Source: Epiperipatus broadwayi
Taxonomy: Eukaryota; Onychophora; Udeonychophora; Euonychophora; Peripatidae
DNA: 64,000 nt
Assembly: GCA_028023455.1 (NCBI GenBank)
Contig: JAQFVV010000206.1
Coordinates: 646,861-710,860, forward strand
Direction: 5' to 3'
Shown one piece after another: positions 13,493 through 24,512 of this stretch (within the stretch, counting starts at the first letter, position 1; every line of letters begins with the position of its first letter). The notes below the pieces were generated by a model. It did not search any database. It saw only the letters and a program-made list of their open reading frames with translations, and was not told where the DNA came from. The position numbers were made by a program, and so were the translations under genes.

Positions 13493-15093
13493 TAATACAT
13501 ATAATATCTGGTAAAATAAAAATACAGAAAAGATAGTTTGTTTTTTTTTAATAGTTAGCTTTATTATTACCTAGCATGCTTTTTATATAACATGTATATT
13601 ATATTCATAGCTATAAATCATGAATATGATATACATGTTATATTGAAAGCAGGCTAAGCAATAATAAAGCTAAATAGTAAAAACCTACTTTTTTTGTATT
13701 TTCATTTTATATATATGTAAAATAAATAAAATACCCGTTAATTAAAAACAATATTGTAATTATAATTGAAATAATATTTTTAACGGTTTACAAACAATTA
13801 CAAACAATCTTTAAATCCACAGAAGTACTTTTGGTTACTTTCTAACCTGCCTCAACTGCCATTAAATTCAAAAACTAAAAGCAGAAGCAAATGTCATCAA
13901 TTCAAATTCCACGAATCTCGTATTTTAATGTTAGAAGCTTGTCGATTTATTAAATGCGTTTTATTTCTGTTTATAAAAATTGCCTCTTTAATTTTTCTTT
14001 TACTATGGTTTCTCTCTTCATGAAGAATTTTTACATTTTCAAAACTAAATTTAATGGTCATGAGAGATAACAGTATATTAAATTATAAACTAATAATTAA
14101 GCCACCGCAAAAAAAAGGATATATAAATTGTAAATCAAAAGTACCAATGATGCATAAGATGGCAAGTTTTAAATCTTTTTTGTTTCGGAATGAAAAATTA
14201 TGTCATTGCCAAAGTGATAAATTGAAAAATATTGAGATATTTGCCAAGGAATTGCTTGATGTTGGTTATAAAATGGAACAAATAAACTATACTTTATGTC
14301 AATTTAAAAAAAATTATTATAATTTAAAAGAAATGAAGATTAATAATAAAAAATGGATATCTATTCCATTTATTTCAAATCCACAAGTCAAATTTTTTAA
14401 GGATTTATATAAGAATGTATTTAATGTTTCATTCTACGTTCCAAACAATATTAATAAATTAGTTAATAATTCTAAGAATGTCGTACCTGTCAAGCAAAAA
14501 AGTAATGTCATATATCAAATTTTTTGTGATTGTATGCTATCATATATAGGTGAATCTAGGTGCAGCATTGAGAAAAGATTGAAGGAACATGAATTGTTAT
14601 ATAAGCATGTAAAAAATAAAAATAATGGTGATTTAATATCTTCTTCAGTTTTCTTTGATCACGAAAAAACATGTAAATATAAATTTAAATTTAATTTTGG
14701 AAATGTGAAAATTCTTCATGAAGAGAGAACCCATAGTAAAAAAAAATTAAAGAGGCAATTTTTATAAACAGAAATAAAACGCATTTAATAAATCAACAAG
14801 CCTCTAACATTAAAATACGAGATTCGTGGAATTTGAATTGATGACATTTGCTTCCACTTTTAGTTTTTGAATTTAATGGCAGTTGAGACAGAATAGAAAG
14901 TAACCGAAAGTACTTCTGCAGATTTAAAGATTGTTTGTAATTGTTTGTAAACCGTTAAAAATATTATTTCAATTATAATATATATATATGTGTGTGCATG
15001 TGTTATATTGAAAGCATGCTATGTAGTAATAAAGCTAAATATTAAAAATCTATTTTTTCTGTGAGTATTTTCATTTTACCAGATATTATGTTC
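13493..15093 (+). mobile_element. Palindromic Penelope-like element PLE-1
   Basis: A 1.6-kb unit has long inverted arms (about 13493-14053 and 14687-15093) around a PLE endonuclease ORF. Going outward, both arms carry in mirror order the same end-of-ORF sequence, aaattgcctctttaattttt, the cgtattttaatg box, cagttgaggca, the aaccgttaa box, tagctttatta, tagcatgct and the catataatatctggtaaaat end. The left arm also contains its own small palindrome at 13555-13690. The reverse-transcriptase part is absent. The structure looks like a 5'-truncated PLE with an inverted duplicate of its 3' end attached. Confidence 0.75.
14054..14767 (+). CDS. PLE GIY-YIG endonuclease domain, RT missing
   Basis: The C-terminal part of a Penelope-like polyprotein, 237 codons open. 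Residues about 44-80 carry the conserved linker (FLFRNEKLCHCQSDKLKN ... LLDVGY). Residues about 98-125 carry the IPFISNPQ...FYVPNN segment. Residues about 152-185 hold the GIY-YIG nuclease: VIYQIFCDC, then SYIGESR, then RLKEHE. Such domains nick target DNA for target-primed insertion. The start codon lies at the junction with the inverted left arm, so it is a breakpoint, not the native start. The frame ends early at KLKRQFL. Shifting frame at the A-run near 14740-14750 gives about 28 more conserved C-terminal codons (REAIFINRNK ... IRDSW) to 14841. A one-base slip therefore probably removed the tail. With no RT and this frameshift, autonomous activity is unlikely. Confidence 0.7.
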   Translation: MVMRDNSILNYKLIIKPPQKKGYINCKSKVPMMHKMASFKSFLFRNEKLCHCQSDKLKNIEIFAKELLDVGYKMEQINYTLCQFKKNYYNLKEMKINNKKWISIPFISNPQVKFFKDLYKNVFNVSFYVPNNINKLVNNSKNVVPVKQKSNVIYQIFCDCMLSYIGESRCSIEKRLKEHELLYKHVKNKNNGDLISSSVFFDHEKTCKYKFKFNFGNVKILHEERTHSKKKLKRQFL

Positions 15094-15219
15094 AGAAAAG
15101 AAGAAAATTATTAACAATTGAATTACAAAAGAATAATACATGTAGTATTATTTTTCTGATAAATATTCTTTAAATACAACATCTTTTCTTTTTTAACATA
15201 TGATATTCTAAAATAATAG

Positions 15220-15610
15220 TTGACGTGTATGTGTCAAACAAATAAAAAATTTAGACAGATTGTGTAAGTTAAAATATTAGTTTAATTTCCAGCAAAATTT
15301 CAATTACATACATAACTTTTACATATGTCGGTAAAGCACTCCTTTGAAGTTAGGATCATAAGTCTGCCTGCTAGGGCCACTGTAGTCTCTTATTTTTCAC
15401 TACCCTGATTCTCCTTCTATATTCAACTTATATACCCAACTTTTGGAGTTTAAACAAAACATCTCTAATTACATAAATACCTCTCTTTATATGGTCTGCT
15501 AACTGAGCCTTTTATTAGTCCCTATGGATTTTGATTAACCCCCAAAATTCACCTTATAAGGCAAGGTATTTTGGTGGTAAATTTTACTTAACTTTCACAC
15601 TATATATGGT
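15220..15610 (-). repeat. Possible solo LTR or promoter-bearing repeat
   Basis: This patch is less AT-rich than its surroundings. On the minus strand it contains ccatataaagagagg (TATA-like), then tataagttg, agagactacagtggccc and a 3' part rich in A/T ending near a tgacacatacacgtcaac box. Order and content resemble a retrotransposon LTR. No second copy is in the window and no duplication of the target was found, so the call is weak. Confidence 0.2.
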
Positions 15611-16285
15611 TATTTTCTACATGACAACATTACATTAGATCTATAATTAATTAAATAATTCCAATATTATTTAGTTATACACTTCTAATATTCTAAATAT
15701 TATTTAGTCATACAATTCTATACTTATTTATGAATCACTCTAATTTTACAATACTATTTACATAATAAATTTCAAACAATCCTAAACCAACCTGTCCATG
15801 ACACCACAATATTCATACAAAATTTATTTATAAAATTAAACTCAAGTACTGCATATTTATTTATTTACAATTTAAAAATGACTGTTCAAAAATAATCAAA
15901 CCATTTCATAAGTAATTTTAAAAATATATATAAGTAAAAGTTATTTAAAGATTTATTACATATAGTAAAAAAAATTAATACATAAGTGACAGTAAAGTAA
16001 AATTATTTTAATTTACACACTCATCAAGAATTTGTAGAATACTTAAAAAGATAAGAAAAATGCATATTTATAAAGACTTTGTAGCAATAAATACTATTCA
16101 TCAATCCAGCATAATTTGATTGTAAGTATTGAATAATTGTGATGTTTATTACAGTATAGAGCTCCTCAGACCTATTCCAGTTCTGGCAACTCCAGCATTC
16201 AAATTTCTTATGAATATTAAAAAAATTCAATATTTCAAAAAATATTTATCATATATCTATAAAAATCAATGATTAGTACTAAAAT
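15611..16285. other. AT-rich stretch with no supported feature
   Basis: Only short ORFs without motifs are seen. Confidence 0.45.
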
Positions 16286-16288
16286 GAA

Positions 16289-16693
16289 GTAATCATATAG
16301 AAGGTAATCATCCCTTACTGTTAAACAGTACTGTTAATACTGCAAGGATACTCTCACCCCAGCCACAAAATAGAGACATTGAGAAAATAAGAATGACCAT
16401 TTTATTTTCAAATTCAAATGCACTTATATTAACCAATCTTAAGAGTCTAAAAGTAAATTATAACATTTCAGAAGTGTTAATAAGATTATTAAAAAAAGAA
16501 AAGAAATGGATTTAAAGTTGAAATTTTATATATTCGAGACACTTAAGATTGGCTCATATAAGTGTATTTGAGTTTGTAGATGGTCATTTTTATTTTCTCA
16601 AATCTTATGGTTGGGATACGAGTATCCTTGCAATTTTAACATCACTATTCAATGGTTCTGGTGAGGAGGGATGATTATCTTCTATATAATTAC
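16289..16693. mobile_element. Foldback (inverted-repeat) element FB-1, copy 1
   Basis: Two arms of about 160 bases, 16289-16455 and 16535-16693, are inverted complements. Shared boxes from outside in are gtaat.atatagaag.taatcatccc, gcaaggatactc, a cccaNccaNaa box, gagaaaataa.aatgaccat, cacttatat and ccaatcttaag. The central 80 bases are unique. There is no ORF. The element at 50197-50550 has the same plan and shares the cccaacca, gagaNa..atcttat and cacttatat.agccaat boxes, so the two belong to one family. Confidence 0.75.
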
Positions 16694-17039
16694 AATCTAA
16701 ACACTGCCCTTGTAAAATTTATTGAATATTACATAAAATGAAGAAAAATATCAGTATGGAAAATGAGAATTAATAACAAATATTATGTAAATGACAAAGT
16801 ATTAAATAAAAAGATTGAATGTGAATAATTGAATAATTCATTATTTGGGAATTCGTAAGAAGTTCAAATACCAGCAATAGCCTATCTAAATCATGATCTG
16901 GAACCTTAAGCTCCATAATTTGCCATTCTATAACTGAACACAATTACACCGGATTAAAAGTTGAAGAAATGTTGAAAATAGTATACATTGGATAAAAATC
17001 GGTCCAAAAAAATTGTATTTTGAAAACACATCACAAAAT

Positions 17040-17510
17040 AATTAGAATGGATAGATATGAACTGCACAAGGTTAAACATTCTGCATATCTTGGAAAATAT
17101 AATTCTAAAAAGAATTAATTCCTGAAAAATTTAGCCTTAATTAAATTTGTATACAGGCCATGCACATAATATAGAAGAATCAAAAAAATTTCTGCTTCAA
17201 ACCAATAGAGGCTGTGGACATGTATATGTTTGATAGTGTTGCATTAAGGCTGAGAAACATGAATAATGACAAAGAAATCACTGGAAAAAAATATTTGCAT
17301 TTAAAAAAGAATCACATTAAAAAAATTGAGAAAAAAGTATCTTATAAAGAATTGATCAATAAGTGAAACAGGTCAAAATGTAGTCAAGAATGTTATAGAA
17401 TAAAAGCAATTAACTGTTCAACATTTGTTAAATATAAGAAATTATAAATGTTAATATATGGTAATGCACAAAACAAAACATAAAATCAGGAAAGATATCA
17501 TTAAAAATAT
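17040..17510 (+). pseudogene. RTE-like LINE relic, C-terminal end of RT
   Basis: Shifting plus-strand frames give, in order, a YLG motif (HSAYLGKYN at about 17085), then VLH.G.ET.IMTKKSLEK (about 17235-17290), then FVKYKKL.MLIYGNAQ (about 17430-17480). This order matches the end of many RTE/BovB-type RT proteins: YLG, then ALYGCETWTLTKKD, then KYRKLxYFGHVMR. Stops and frameshifts are frequent, so it is a dead fragment. No endonuclease or RT core is recognisable upstream. Confidence 0.5.
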
Positions 17511-18080
17511 ATATGAAAGCTCATATTGTACTTGCTTCACCTTTTAATAGAGAGTAGTTTTCTCTTTAGGTTTATTTTATACAAAAATTTCCAAGTTTCT
17601 TGCAATGATATGACTGAATAAATATGTATATTATGTACTCAAAATTTGAATTGTGTGCTATGCTTGCAAAAATGCTTCTTAATACACAATCTGTAATTTG
17701 TGAAAATTCAGCAATAAAATAATAAAAATGAAATGATGTGAATAGCAATTAACTATAGACATTTTGCATTTATAATTAAAACTATGTAATTCACATCTTT
17801 CTGGTGTGATTTTATATCACAATACTGATAAATTTTCTGTAGCTCTTATGGAAAATCTGTGGTATGAATGCCAGAAGTGGCACAAAAGAAAATTTTGATG
17901 GCATGCATAAAGGAATGCAATTCTGTTGGGTGAAAAAATTACAAAAATTAATCATAATGCACCCTGTTTTGTAGTAGATACATATATTTCCTTTCATTTT
18001 TAATTATGCATGCATAAATAATAGCTATCTTTATTATTCATGACTTCATAAAAAGTTTAAGCACTTAAAGTAATAATACT
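17511..18080. other. AT-rich stretch with no supported feature
   Basis: No gene is supported. Confidence 0.45.
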
Positions 18081-18082
18081 GG

Positions 18083-18165
18083 AATCAATCCAAGAACTTT
18101 ATTCTCCAAAGTCTGATGCTCTATCACTTTATTAAACTTGACCAGGCATTTATATTTGCTCCAGT
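18083..18165 (-). mobile_element. tRNA(Lys)-like relic
   Basis: The minus strand reads GATAGAGCATCAGACTTTGG, then TTCTTGGATTGATTCC. The first part matches the D-arm to anticodon stem of tRNA-Lys (GTAGAGCATCAGACTTTTAA). The second fits a degenerate B box. It is either a tRNA pseudogene or the head of an old tRNA-Lys-derived SINE. Confidence 0.45.
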
Positions 18166-19165
18166 AACTTATATACACCAAGCAGCATGATGGAAGTGTT
18201 TTAAAAAGTCCCAAATGCATTATTTACATGGTAGTTTACCAAAGATGGTACAGAAATGGATACTACAGTGTAGATGTATTTTAAAGTAATTATTATATTT
18301 ACACATATAAAATAAATTGAATTCATTTTTAATGATAAAAAAACAATTTTGTCACATGTACTAAGAAGAGCTTGTTAATTCTTTTAACATAGTATGCCTA
18401 ATTTTTTAAACATAGCATGCTTTTAATTAGCTTGCAGTCATAATTATAGCATGAACATTTATTATGTAATTTATCAAGATAAAAGCTTTCAGTACATGAG
18501 TTACAAAATGTTTGTTGTACAGGTATTTTTCTTAATGTTTTTATAGAACATTTTTGCTTTTCTAATTAACTTGATTTATGTAAATAAAAAATAAAAATTA
18601 TTTGAATCAAACAGCAGAGAATTTCAAAGTTGGTGGACAGAAGAAAATATGGCATGATTAATAAAAATAAATAAAATGGTTTATGATTTGAGATAGTATT
18701 ATGCAGAACCTCACAGTTAAACTCATTACTAAATAAATAACTGACAGTGTTTGCTTTTATTAAATCATTTAACAAACAAATTGGACATCACAGTTCTGGC
18801 TTTTTACTACATTGTATATCCGAGTGTTTTATGTGTCATTGCTTTGTAACAAAATTAGTCAATTTTATATCCACGTGTGATTTAAATTAATGAAAATTAC
18901 TGGTACTGTTAAATAAAGTAAACTCATTAAATAATAGCTATTTGTGTACAATAAGTATCTGATAGTTATGTCATGGAAAAGTTCTTCAAAGATGTGTTGA
19001 GTATGTAGAAAAAATTAAACTTTTTTATATATAATGAAGATATCTTTGAACAAATCAGTTGATTAATGAACTTCAAATGGATTTCAAAATTAATGTTTCT
19101 ACTGGTGTGTCTTCCACTTAAATGAATGAAATACTAATCTACAAAGTATTAATAAACAGTCAATA
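18166..19165. other. AT-rich stretch with no supported feature
   Basis: No gene or element was recognised. Confidence 0.45.
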
Positions 19166-19179
19166 TCATAAACAGTGAG

Positions 19180-19285
19180 GACCTCTCTGGGGGGGGCCAA
19201 ACCACGAACCCCAGGGTGGGGGGGGGGGGGGGGGTGGGTTCGGGAAAATTTTTGTTTGGGGGGTGGTGGCACATCTTTTATAAAA
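19180..19285 (+). repeat. G-rich tract with 17-G run
   Basis: Against an AT-rich background the plus strand has ctggggggggcc, then agggt followed by 17 G, then tgggttcggg, and later tttggggggtggtgg. At least four G-runs of three or more sit close together, which fits a G-quadruplex. The G- and P-rich ORFs crossing it on both strands are compositional artefacts. Confidence 0.85.
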
Positions 19286-19289
19286 ATTT

Positions 19290-20200
19290 TTGAAGGAAAA
19301 AACAAACCCCTCTTATATTATAACATATTTAAAAGAAAGAGAATGATTTATGAATTATTTATTTAATTTTTTTTTTTTTTAGTCAATATCATGTTTCATT
19401 TAATCAAAGCAATCAAGCTTAATTAAAAAAAATTATAAATATTTTCCAAATACAAAAAAAATATATGCATATATAGAATCTCATAAGAAACCAAATCAAG
19501 ATAAATTAGCACAAGCATTTTCTACCATAATTCTATCAAAGAATAATAAATTTCCTTGAAGAGACAATTTAAAGAAACCTTCAAATCTATTTTTTATCCA
19601 GATACAACATCAGCAGATAAATTTAATTTGAATTATATACAATTGAAATTAATTAATTTTTAATTTAGTACTATATGGAAACAAAAGTTTATTGATTTGA
19701 TAAATGATTTGGAAATAATTAAAAATGATAGATTATTGAGTGTAGAAAAAATAATACTGAAGATAAAAAATATTAAAATCTTGGAATGCTATTTGCGGAA
19801 TTCGTCAATGGTTTAAAAATATTAACGACTGTTATATTATCTTTTCCTCTACTTGAGCAAATGATTCATTAATTTCATAACACAATGACGATGAATCTAA
19901 TTCAGTATGTACGTATTAAAAGTGACAAAATATGAGTGGGTCCGCATCTAATGTACCACACTAAAAATCTCATTCAGAAATATATGTTTATAACAATTCC
20001 ATTTTGCAAAATACTGTTATAATTTTTATATTTTTTTCATTATTAAAAAATTGTTTGGAAGGTCTGTAAATGGATAAATATTTATAAATTTTTGGCTCAA
20101 ACACACAAGAAGATTTATCTTGGCTGTCATTGAACCAAGAATATTAATTTTATCTTTATAGATTTGACCATTACTTGAATAAAAAAAGTTGAGCAGTAAT
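19290..20200. other. AT-rich stretch with no supported feature
   Basis: No gene is supported. Confidence 0.45.
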
Positions 20201-20204
20201 ATGA

Positions 20205-20765
20205 AGTTTTTTTGACACACTTCAAAAAGTAAACTGTTAGACAAATTTTCCTCTTAGAAATTTTTAATTCTACTGATCTAAACTTTGTTGTTGTGTCTCT
20301 CTCATAACTAACTTTAATAAATTAAATAGACAATTCAAATTAATATAAGATTTAGTATTTTACTTATTGGCAAAGCAAAATTACAAATATTAGGATAAAT
20401 TACATTCTTACATAATACAATAATATACATAGGATATAAAATCTATGGCACAAAAAATAAATTTTAATAGGACTTGAAAAAAATCCTTAGGTCTATGGAT
20501 GTAACCTTTGGGTTAGATGATATCTGGGTCTTCTTCTATCACAATCACTTCAGTTGAAGTTGCCAAAATTAGCTGGCTTAATTGGTATATTTTTTTTACT
20601 TTTTTGAATAACTATTGTATTTTTCAAATTAATGTTTATAGTTAATGTTTCTCTACGATGAGATAATTAACTTTTTCTTAATTAATCTACAGATTACTAT
20701 CTTTATCCAAAGTCTATTTTAATAAATTAAATCAGTAACTTTCTTTCTATTAATAATTTATCTAT
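20205..20765 (-). repeat. Gypsy LTR, 3' copy (left)
   Basis: This is collinear with the right LTR: cttcaaa.agtaaa, gacaaattt.cc, aataaattaaatag.caa, tta.tNagcaaa.caaaatta, ttcttacataat, gatataaaa, an agctgga/tagatgatacc-like box, ctggcttaatt and tctatttta. The exact ends are uncertain. Confidence 0.6.
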
Positions 20766-20899
20766 GTTTGATTCTTTTATTCTAATCAATTTAAATTGAT
20801 CTTTTCTTTTTCGTTTTTATTCAAATAAAACATTAACTCCTTTTACTCTAGATATACTGATTTTTAATATTAATCTTAATTGCAGACATAATTTTCCAA

Positions 20900-21800
20900 A
20901 TACTTTAGTTTCTTTTTTACTTTTGCTTCTCTGATTTTCTAAGCTAAATGTCTTTGCCCATGCTGTTCCTTCTGTTTCTCTTGAAAGTCTATCATATTGA
21001 TTGTTTATTTTGGATTTATGTAATCTTCTGGCTCTGGAACTTCATTTTGATGGATGGAGTTTATATGGCATCTATATTCATCCCAGTCTTCAGTCTTTAC
21101 TTATAGAATATTTTTGGAAATCACAGCTTCTATTTTTTTTCTTAACCCAGCTATTTCTTAAACTGTGCCAAGCCTAAACCTTATCATTAAATTTATATTT
21201 GGAATCTTTGGTTTTTAGTATTGGTAACAATAGAATCAATTTAATTGTAATTCTTTTCCCTATCAATAATTCTGCTGGAATCTTTCCAAAGGAAGCTGAA
21301 GATTTTGGATATATGTATAATAGTGGCATATACAAAGCTTCCTGTAAATCAGTATTATTAGCTTTATTCTTCATTGATAGCCTTTTCAGCTAATTCTTTT
21401 AACTCAGGGAGGGAAAGGGGTGATAGAAGATATGGAAAACCCCATGCCTTTATTGTCTCCTTAAATTTGTCCAATAAGTTTGTTATCTAAATCTAACACT
21501 TCTGGGATTCTATAATAAAAGAATATTTCAGAAAGACTTTTCATGGTTTTGGTATTTTTCATTAACTGTAAATAAAGCCAAATATACATCTATCATTATA
21601 GTATTATATGTTTTATACATAGTTTACATAGACTCTCTGCCATAACCTCAAGCCATCTAATGTACAGTGTTCTTGGCATAATGCTGTTTTGTTGACTTTC
21701 CTCTCATGTTTTTATATAATCTTTAATATCTACCTTGGCCACCAAACAAAACATCTTCTTTAAGTATTATTTTTAATATTTTCTCTCTTTTCTGGACTAG
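20900..21800 (-). pseudogene. Gypsy integrase relic
   Basis: On the minus strand fragments include RWLEVMAES (near 21650) and, in the longest open piece (21374-21174), LQEALYMPLLYIYPKSSAS, then IPAELLIGKR. The latter matches the Gypsy integrase C-terminal region (L..FL..YR.TPH.TTG.SPAELL.GR). Stops interrupt it, so it is inactive. Confidence 0.65.
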
Positions 21801-21999
21801 ACCATAAATATGTAGTTTTTTGACAATGATAATTGCTCCATTATATTTAAAATGATAATAATATGCTAGGTTATTTGTCAGGTAAGTCTCTGCTAATCCA
21901 CTGGATTAATATTTTATAACTCATCATTTTTTGTCCATTCATCCACCATTGTATTGTTCAAAACTTTATTTTCTATAGAATCAATGCAATTTATCCAAA

Positions 22000-23000
22000 G
22001 GATTATAATTATGTACTTTATGTTTACATGGGATACATGATATTGCATCAGCATCCGTTATTTGTTTTCCCTATATATAACAATGTATACTTATATTCCA
22101 ACAGAATGTCATGCTACTAAATCATGTATGGGATGTGATGAATGGGCTTTAATTTTGTTTTTGAAAATATATCCAGTAGAGACTTATGATTCAATATAAT
22201 CTCAGTAATATTTCATATATGTCTACTGGTAAATTTCTTCACAGCAAATATCATACAAAGTGCCTCTTTATCTAACTGATTGACAAAGATCTTGATTCAT
22301 GTGCTATGAGAGTCATATGCTATAGGTCACTCACCTTTATTAAATTTGTGGATTATGCTCTGTTGCCTAAGTTATATTTAAGTTCTCATTGTAGTTTTTT
22401 TTTTACTCTTCACTCCAGATCCATTTTTGATCTTTACTTAATAGATCATATAAATGACTACATATGTTTTATTTAAAAACTCAAAAAAATTTACAAGACC
22501 TAAAACTACTTGAAATTCTTTGATAGATTTAAGAGTGGTGTGGTTTTTTAATGCTTATCATTTATTTAGAAAATGGTCTTATTACTTTTTCTGCCATATT
22601 ATGGCCTACAAGTTCTAGTTTATTTATCTTTCATATGCATTTTTTTCCATTTAATTGTTTAATTTTTTACATTCTCTTTTAATCTGGTATTTGAGTTATT
22701 TTTCTGATGTGGTTAATATATTATCATAGTATGAAATTATTCCAATTATTTTTTTAGAAGTGAATATTCCAAAAGATAGATAATACCCTTTAAATAATCC
22801 AATATGCATTTATTAACATAAGTATTTTTTACTGATTTTTTTTTTGTAGGGATTTATTGGAATGCTGACTTCAAATCTAGCTTAGACAAAAAAACTACAA
22901 TTTTAAAATTGAGCTATTACTTCATGAATATTAGGGAGTGGGTACACATCTTTTTACAGATTTTTTTTTTACTGTCATACAATAGTCTCCACAGTTTCAC
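22000..23000 (-). pseudogene. Gypsy reverse transcriptase and RNase H relic
   Basis: Minus-strand frames give TPYG, YPLPNIHEVIAQF (about 22950-22915), FVKLDLKSAFQ (about 22886-22856), YYDNIL (about 22735-22715), then an LGLVNFFEF-like piece (about 22490), KEALCMIFAVKKF (about 22260), NHKSLL (about 22185) and LLEYKYTLLYIGK (about 22090). This is the standard RT-to-RNase H order. The catalytic YxDD reads YYDN, so the second aspartate is lost, and many stops are present. Confidence 0.75.
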
Positions 23001-23289
23001 ATCTATCCATATGGTGTAACTATACTTACTATAGGTATTGCTTTCAAAATTTTTATAGAACTCAATATTCCATTTATTATCATATCTCAGAGATTTTCTT
23101 TAACTTTTTTATGAATAGCAAATCATCAATAGTTTCAATGGAGATGCATTTATTCTGTTTAATTATTTTGAATTTATTTTTTATTATATAATCTCTATTT
23201 ATATAAGCTTAAACCACTCATATATTATTATTAAATTAATATTTTTCTTTACAATATATAAATTTATCATTGCACTTCTATTATTTAAT

Positions 23290-23700
23290 TTTATGGGAAC
23301 TTGTACTAATTCCAGATTTTGTTCTATTCCTATCTTATGCTATTATTCTTAAGTTAGTATGCATATGATCTAAATTTATTTTTTCCCACAATTTTTCCCT
23401 AATCATTATTTGATATTATAGAAATACTCAATCTGTTATTGATTTCCATTTTAATTTTCTCTGAAAATATATGTATTGGAATTAGCATTTGGTCAATCTC
23501 CTTTTTTTTTTTAAATTTCATCAAGTGTATTAAAAATATTAATTTTCTTTTTTAACAGTTGTATTTTTTTTTTCGTTTTTGTTTTACACATTTTTTCCAA
23601 ATTTCTTTTACAATTGCATTTATTGCATTGTTTATTTTTTCTTTTGCATTTTTCACTTGATGATCTATTTTACCACATCACAAACAAATGAATTTTTTAT
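23290..23700 (-). pseudogene. Gypsy gag zinc knuckle and protease relic
   Basis: At about 23692-23645 the minus strand reads FICL, a stop, then CGKIDHQVKNA. This is a C-x2-C-x4-H-x4-C knuckle in which one codon is a stop and the last cysteine is replaced. At about 23440-23350 a segment with EKLWEKI resembles the region following the protease active site in Gypsy elements. The upstream gag is not recognisable. Confidence 0.45.
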
Positions 23701-24497
23701 ATTTTCAGTACTATCCATTTTATTTTTTTTACTTTCTGAATTGTTCTAATTTATCATTTAATTTTAGTGTCTGGAAATTTCTTGTTTGATCTAAGACTAC
23801 TTTGTAAGCTATTCTTATCTATATCACTTCTTTGTAGATCCAAATCACTATTTGCCAGTAGCTGCTGATGAGCTTATCTTCAGACTTATCCAAAAAAGAT
23901 GATCCAGAAGAGACACTTTTATAAAATCTTTAAAATCAATATGCTCTTAGTTCAAAATGCTTGAGTCTGTCTTATTTAGATATAAATTTAAGTAGAGAAG
24001 AAGGTGGGTCACATCTTTTTCTCATAGTTCTGACTTGGGTTTTAGAATTAAGAGTTTCACATGCAGTCATTATTACATCTGATTGGCTGTCACATAGCAT
24101 TTTTAAATCGTATCTGTGAAAGGTTTTAGCCTTTCACATTCTTACTATCATCTGTTTGTGCTTAATAAATTTAATATATTTACATTTGTTAATATAATCT
24201 AATAACATAATGATTAGGAGTAAGAATAAAATAGTTATTTTCTTTATCAATCACTTCAGTAAAAGTAAGATCATCTGATTAAATTAGATTAGATAATGTT
24301 TTGTTAAATCTATGACTTTAGTGCTGGTGAAACAATCAAGCTGCTAAAATTCTAGTTGTTTTAAATAGTTTAGTCATTTTCTGAGAATATTAATGTTAAC
24401 CTTATCTATATTTGTCTGTTCTAACATTTTCAGATTTTTTAGTGCCTTAAATTTCTATTTTCTTTCTCTATAAAATATCTTTCTTCCAAAGTTTTAA

Positions 24498-24512
24498 ACA
24501 AACTGCGCCAGT
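24498..24512 (-). other. Primer-binding site of the Gypsy element
   Basis: The minus strand reads TGGCGCAGTT directly inside the right LTR. TGG-starting sequences complementary to a tRNA 3' end occupy this position in Ty3/Gypsy elements. The priming tRNA is not determined. Confidence 0.5.

Noticed and set aside
14054-14059. ATG of the PLE-1 frame as a native start codon
   Set aside because: It lies at the junction with the inverted arm and mid-way through the family protein.
19099-19366. Proline-rich and glycine-rich ORFs on opposite strands
   Set aside because: Both arise from the G-run at 19180-19285.
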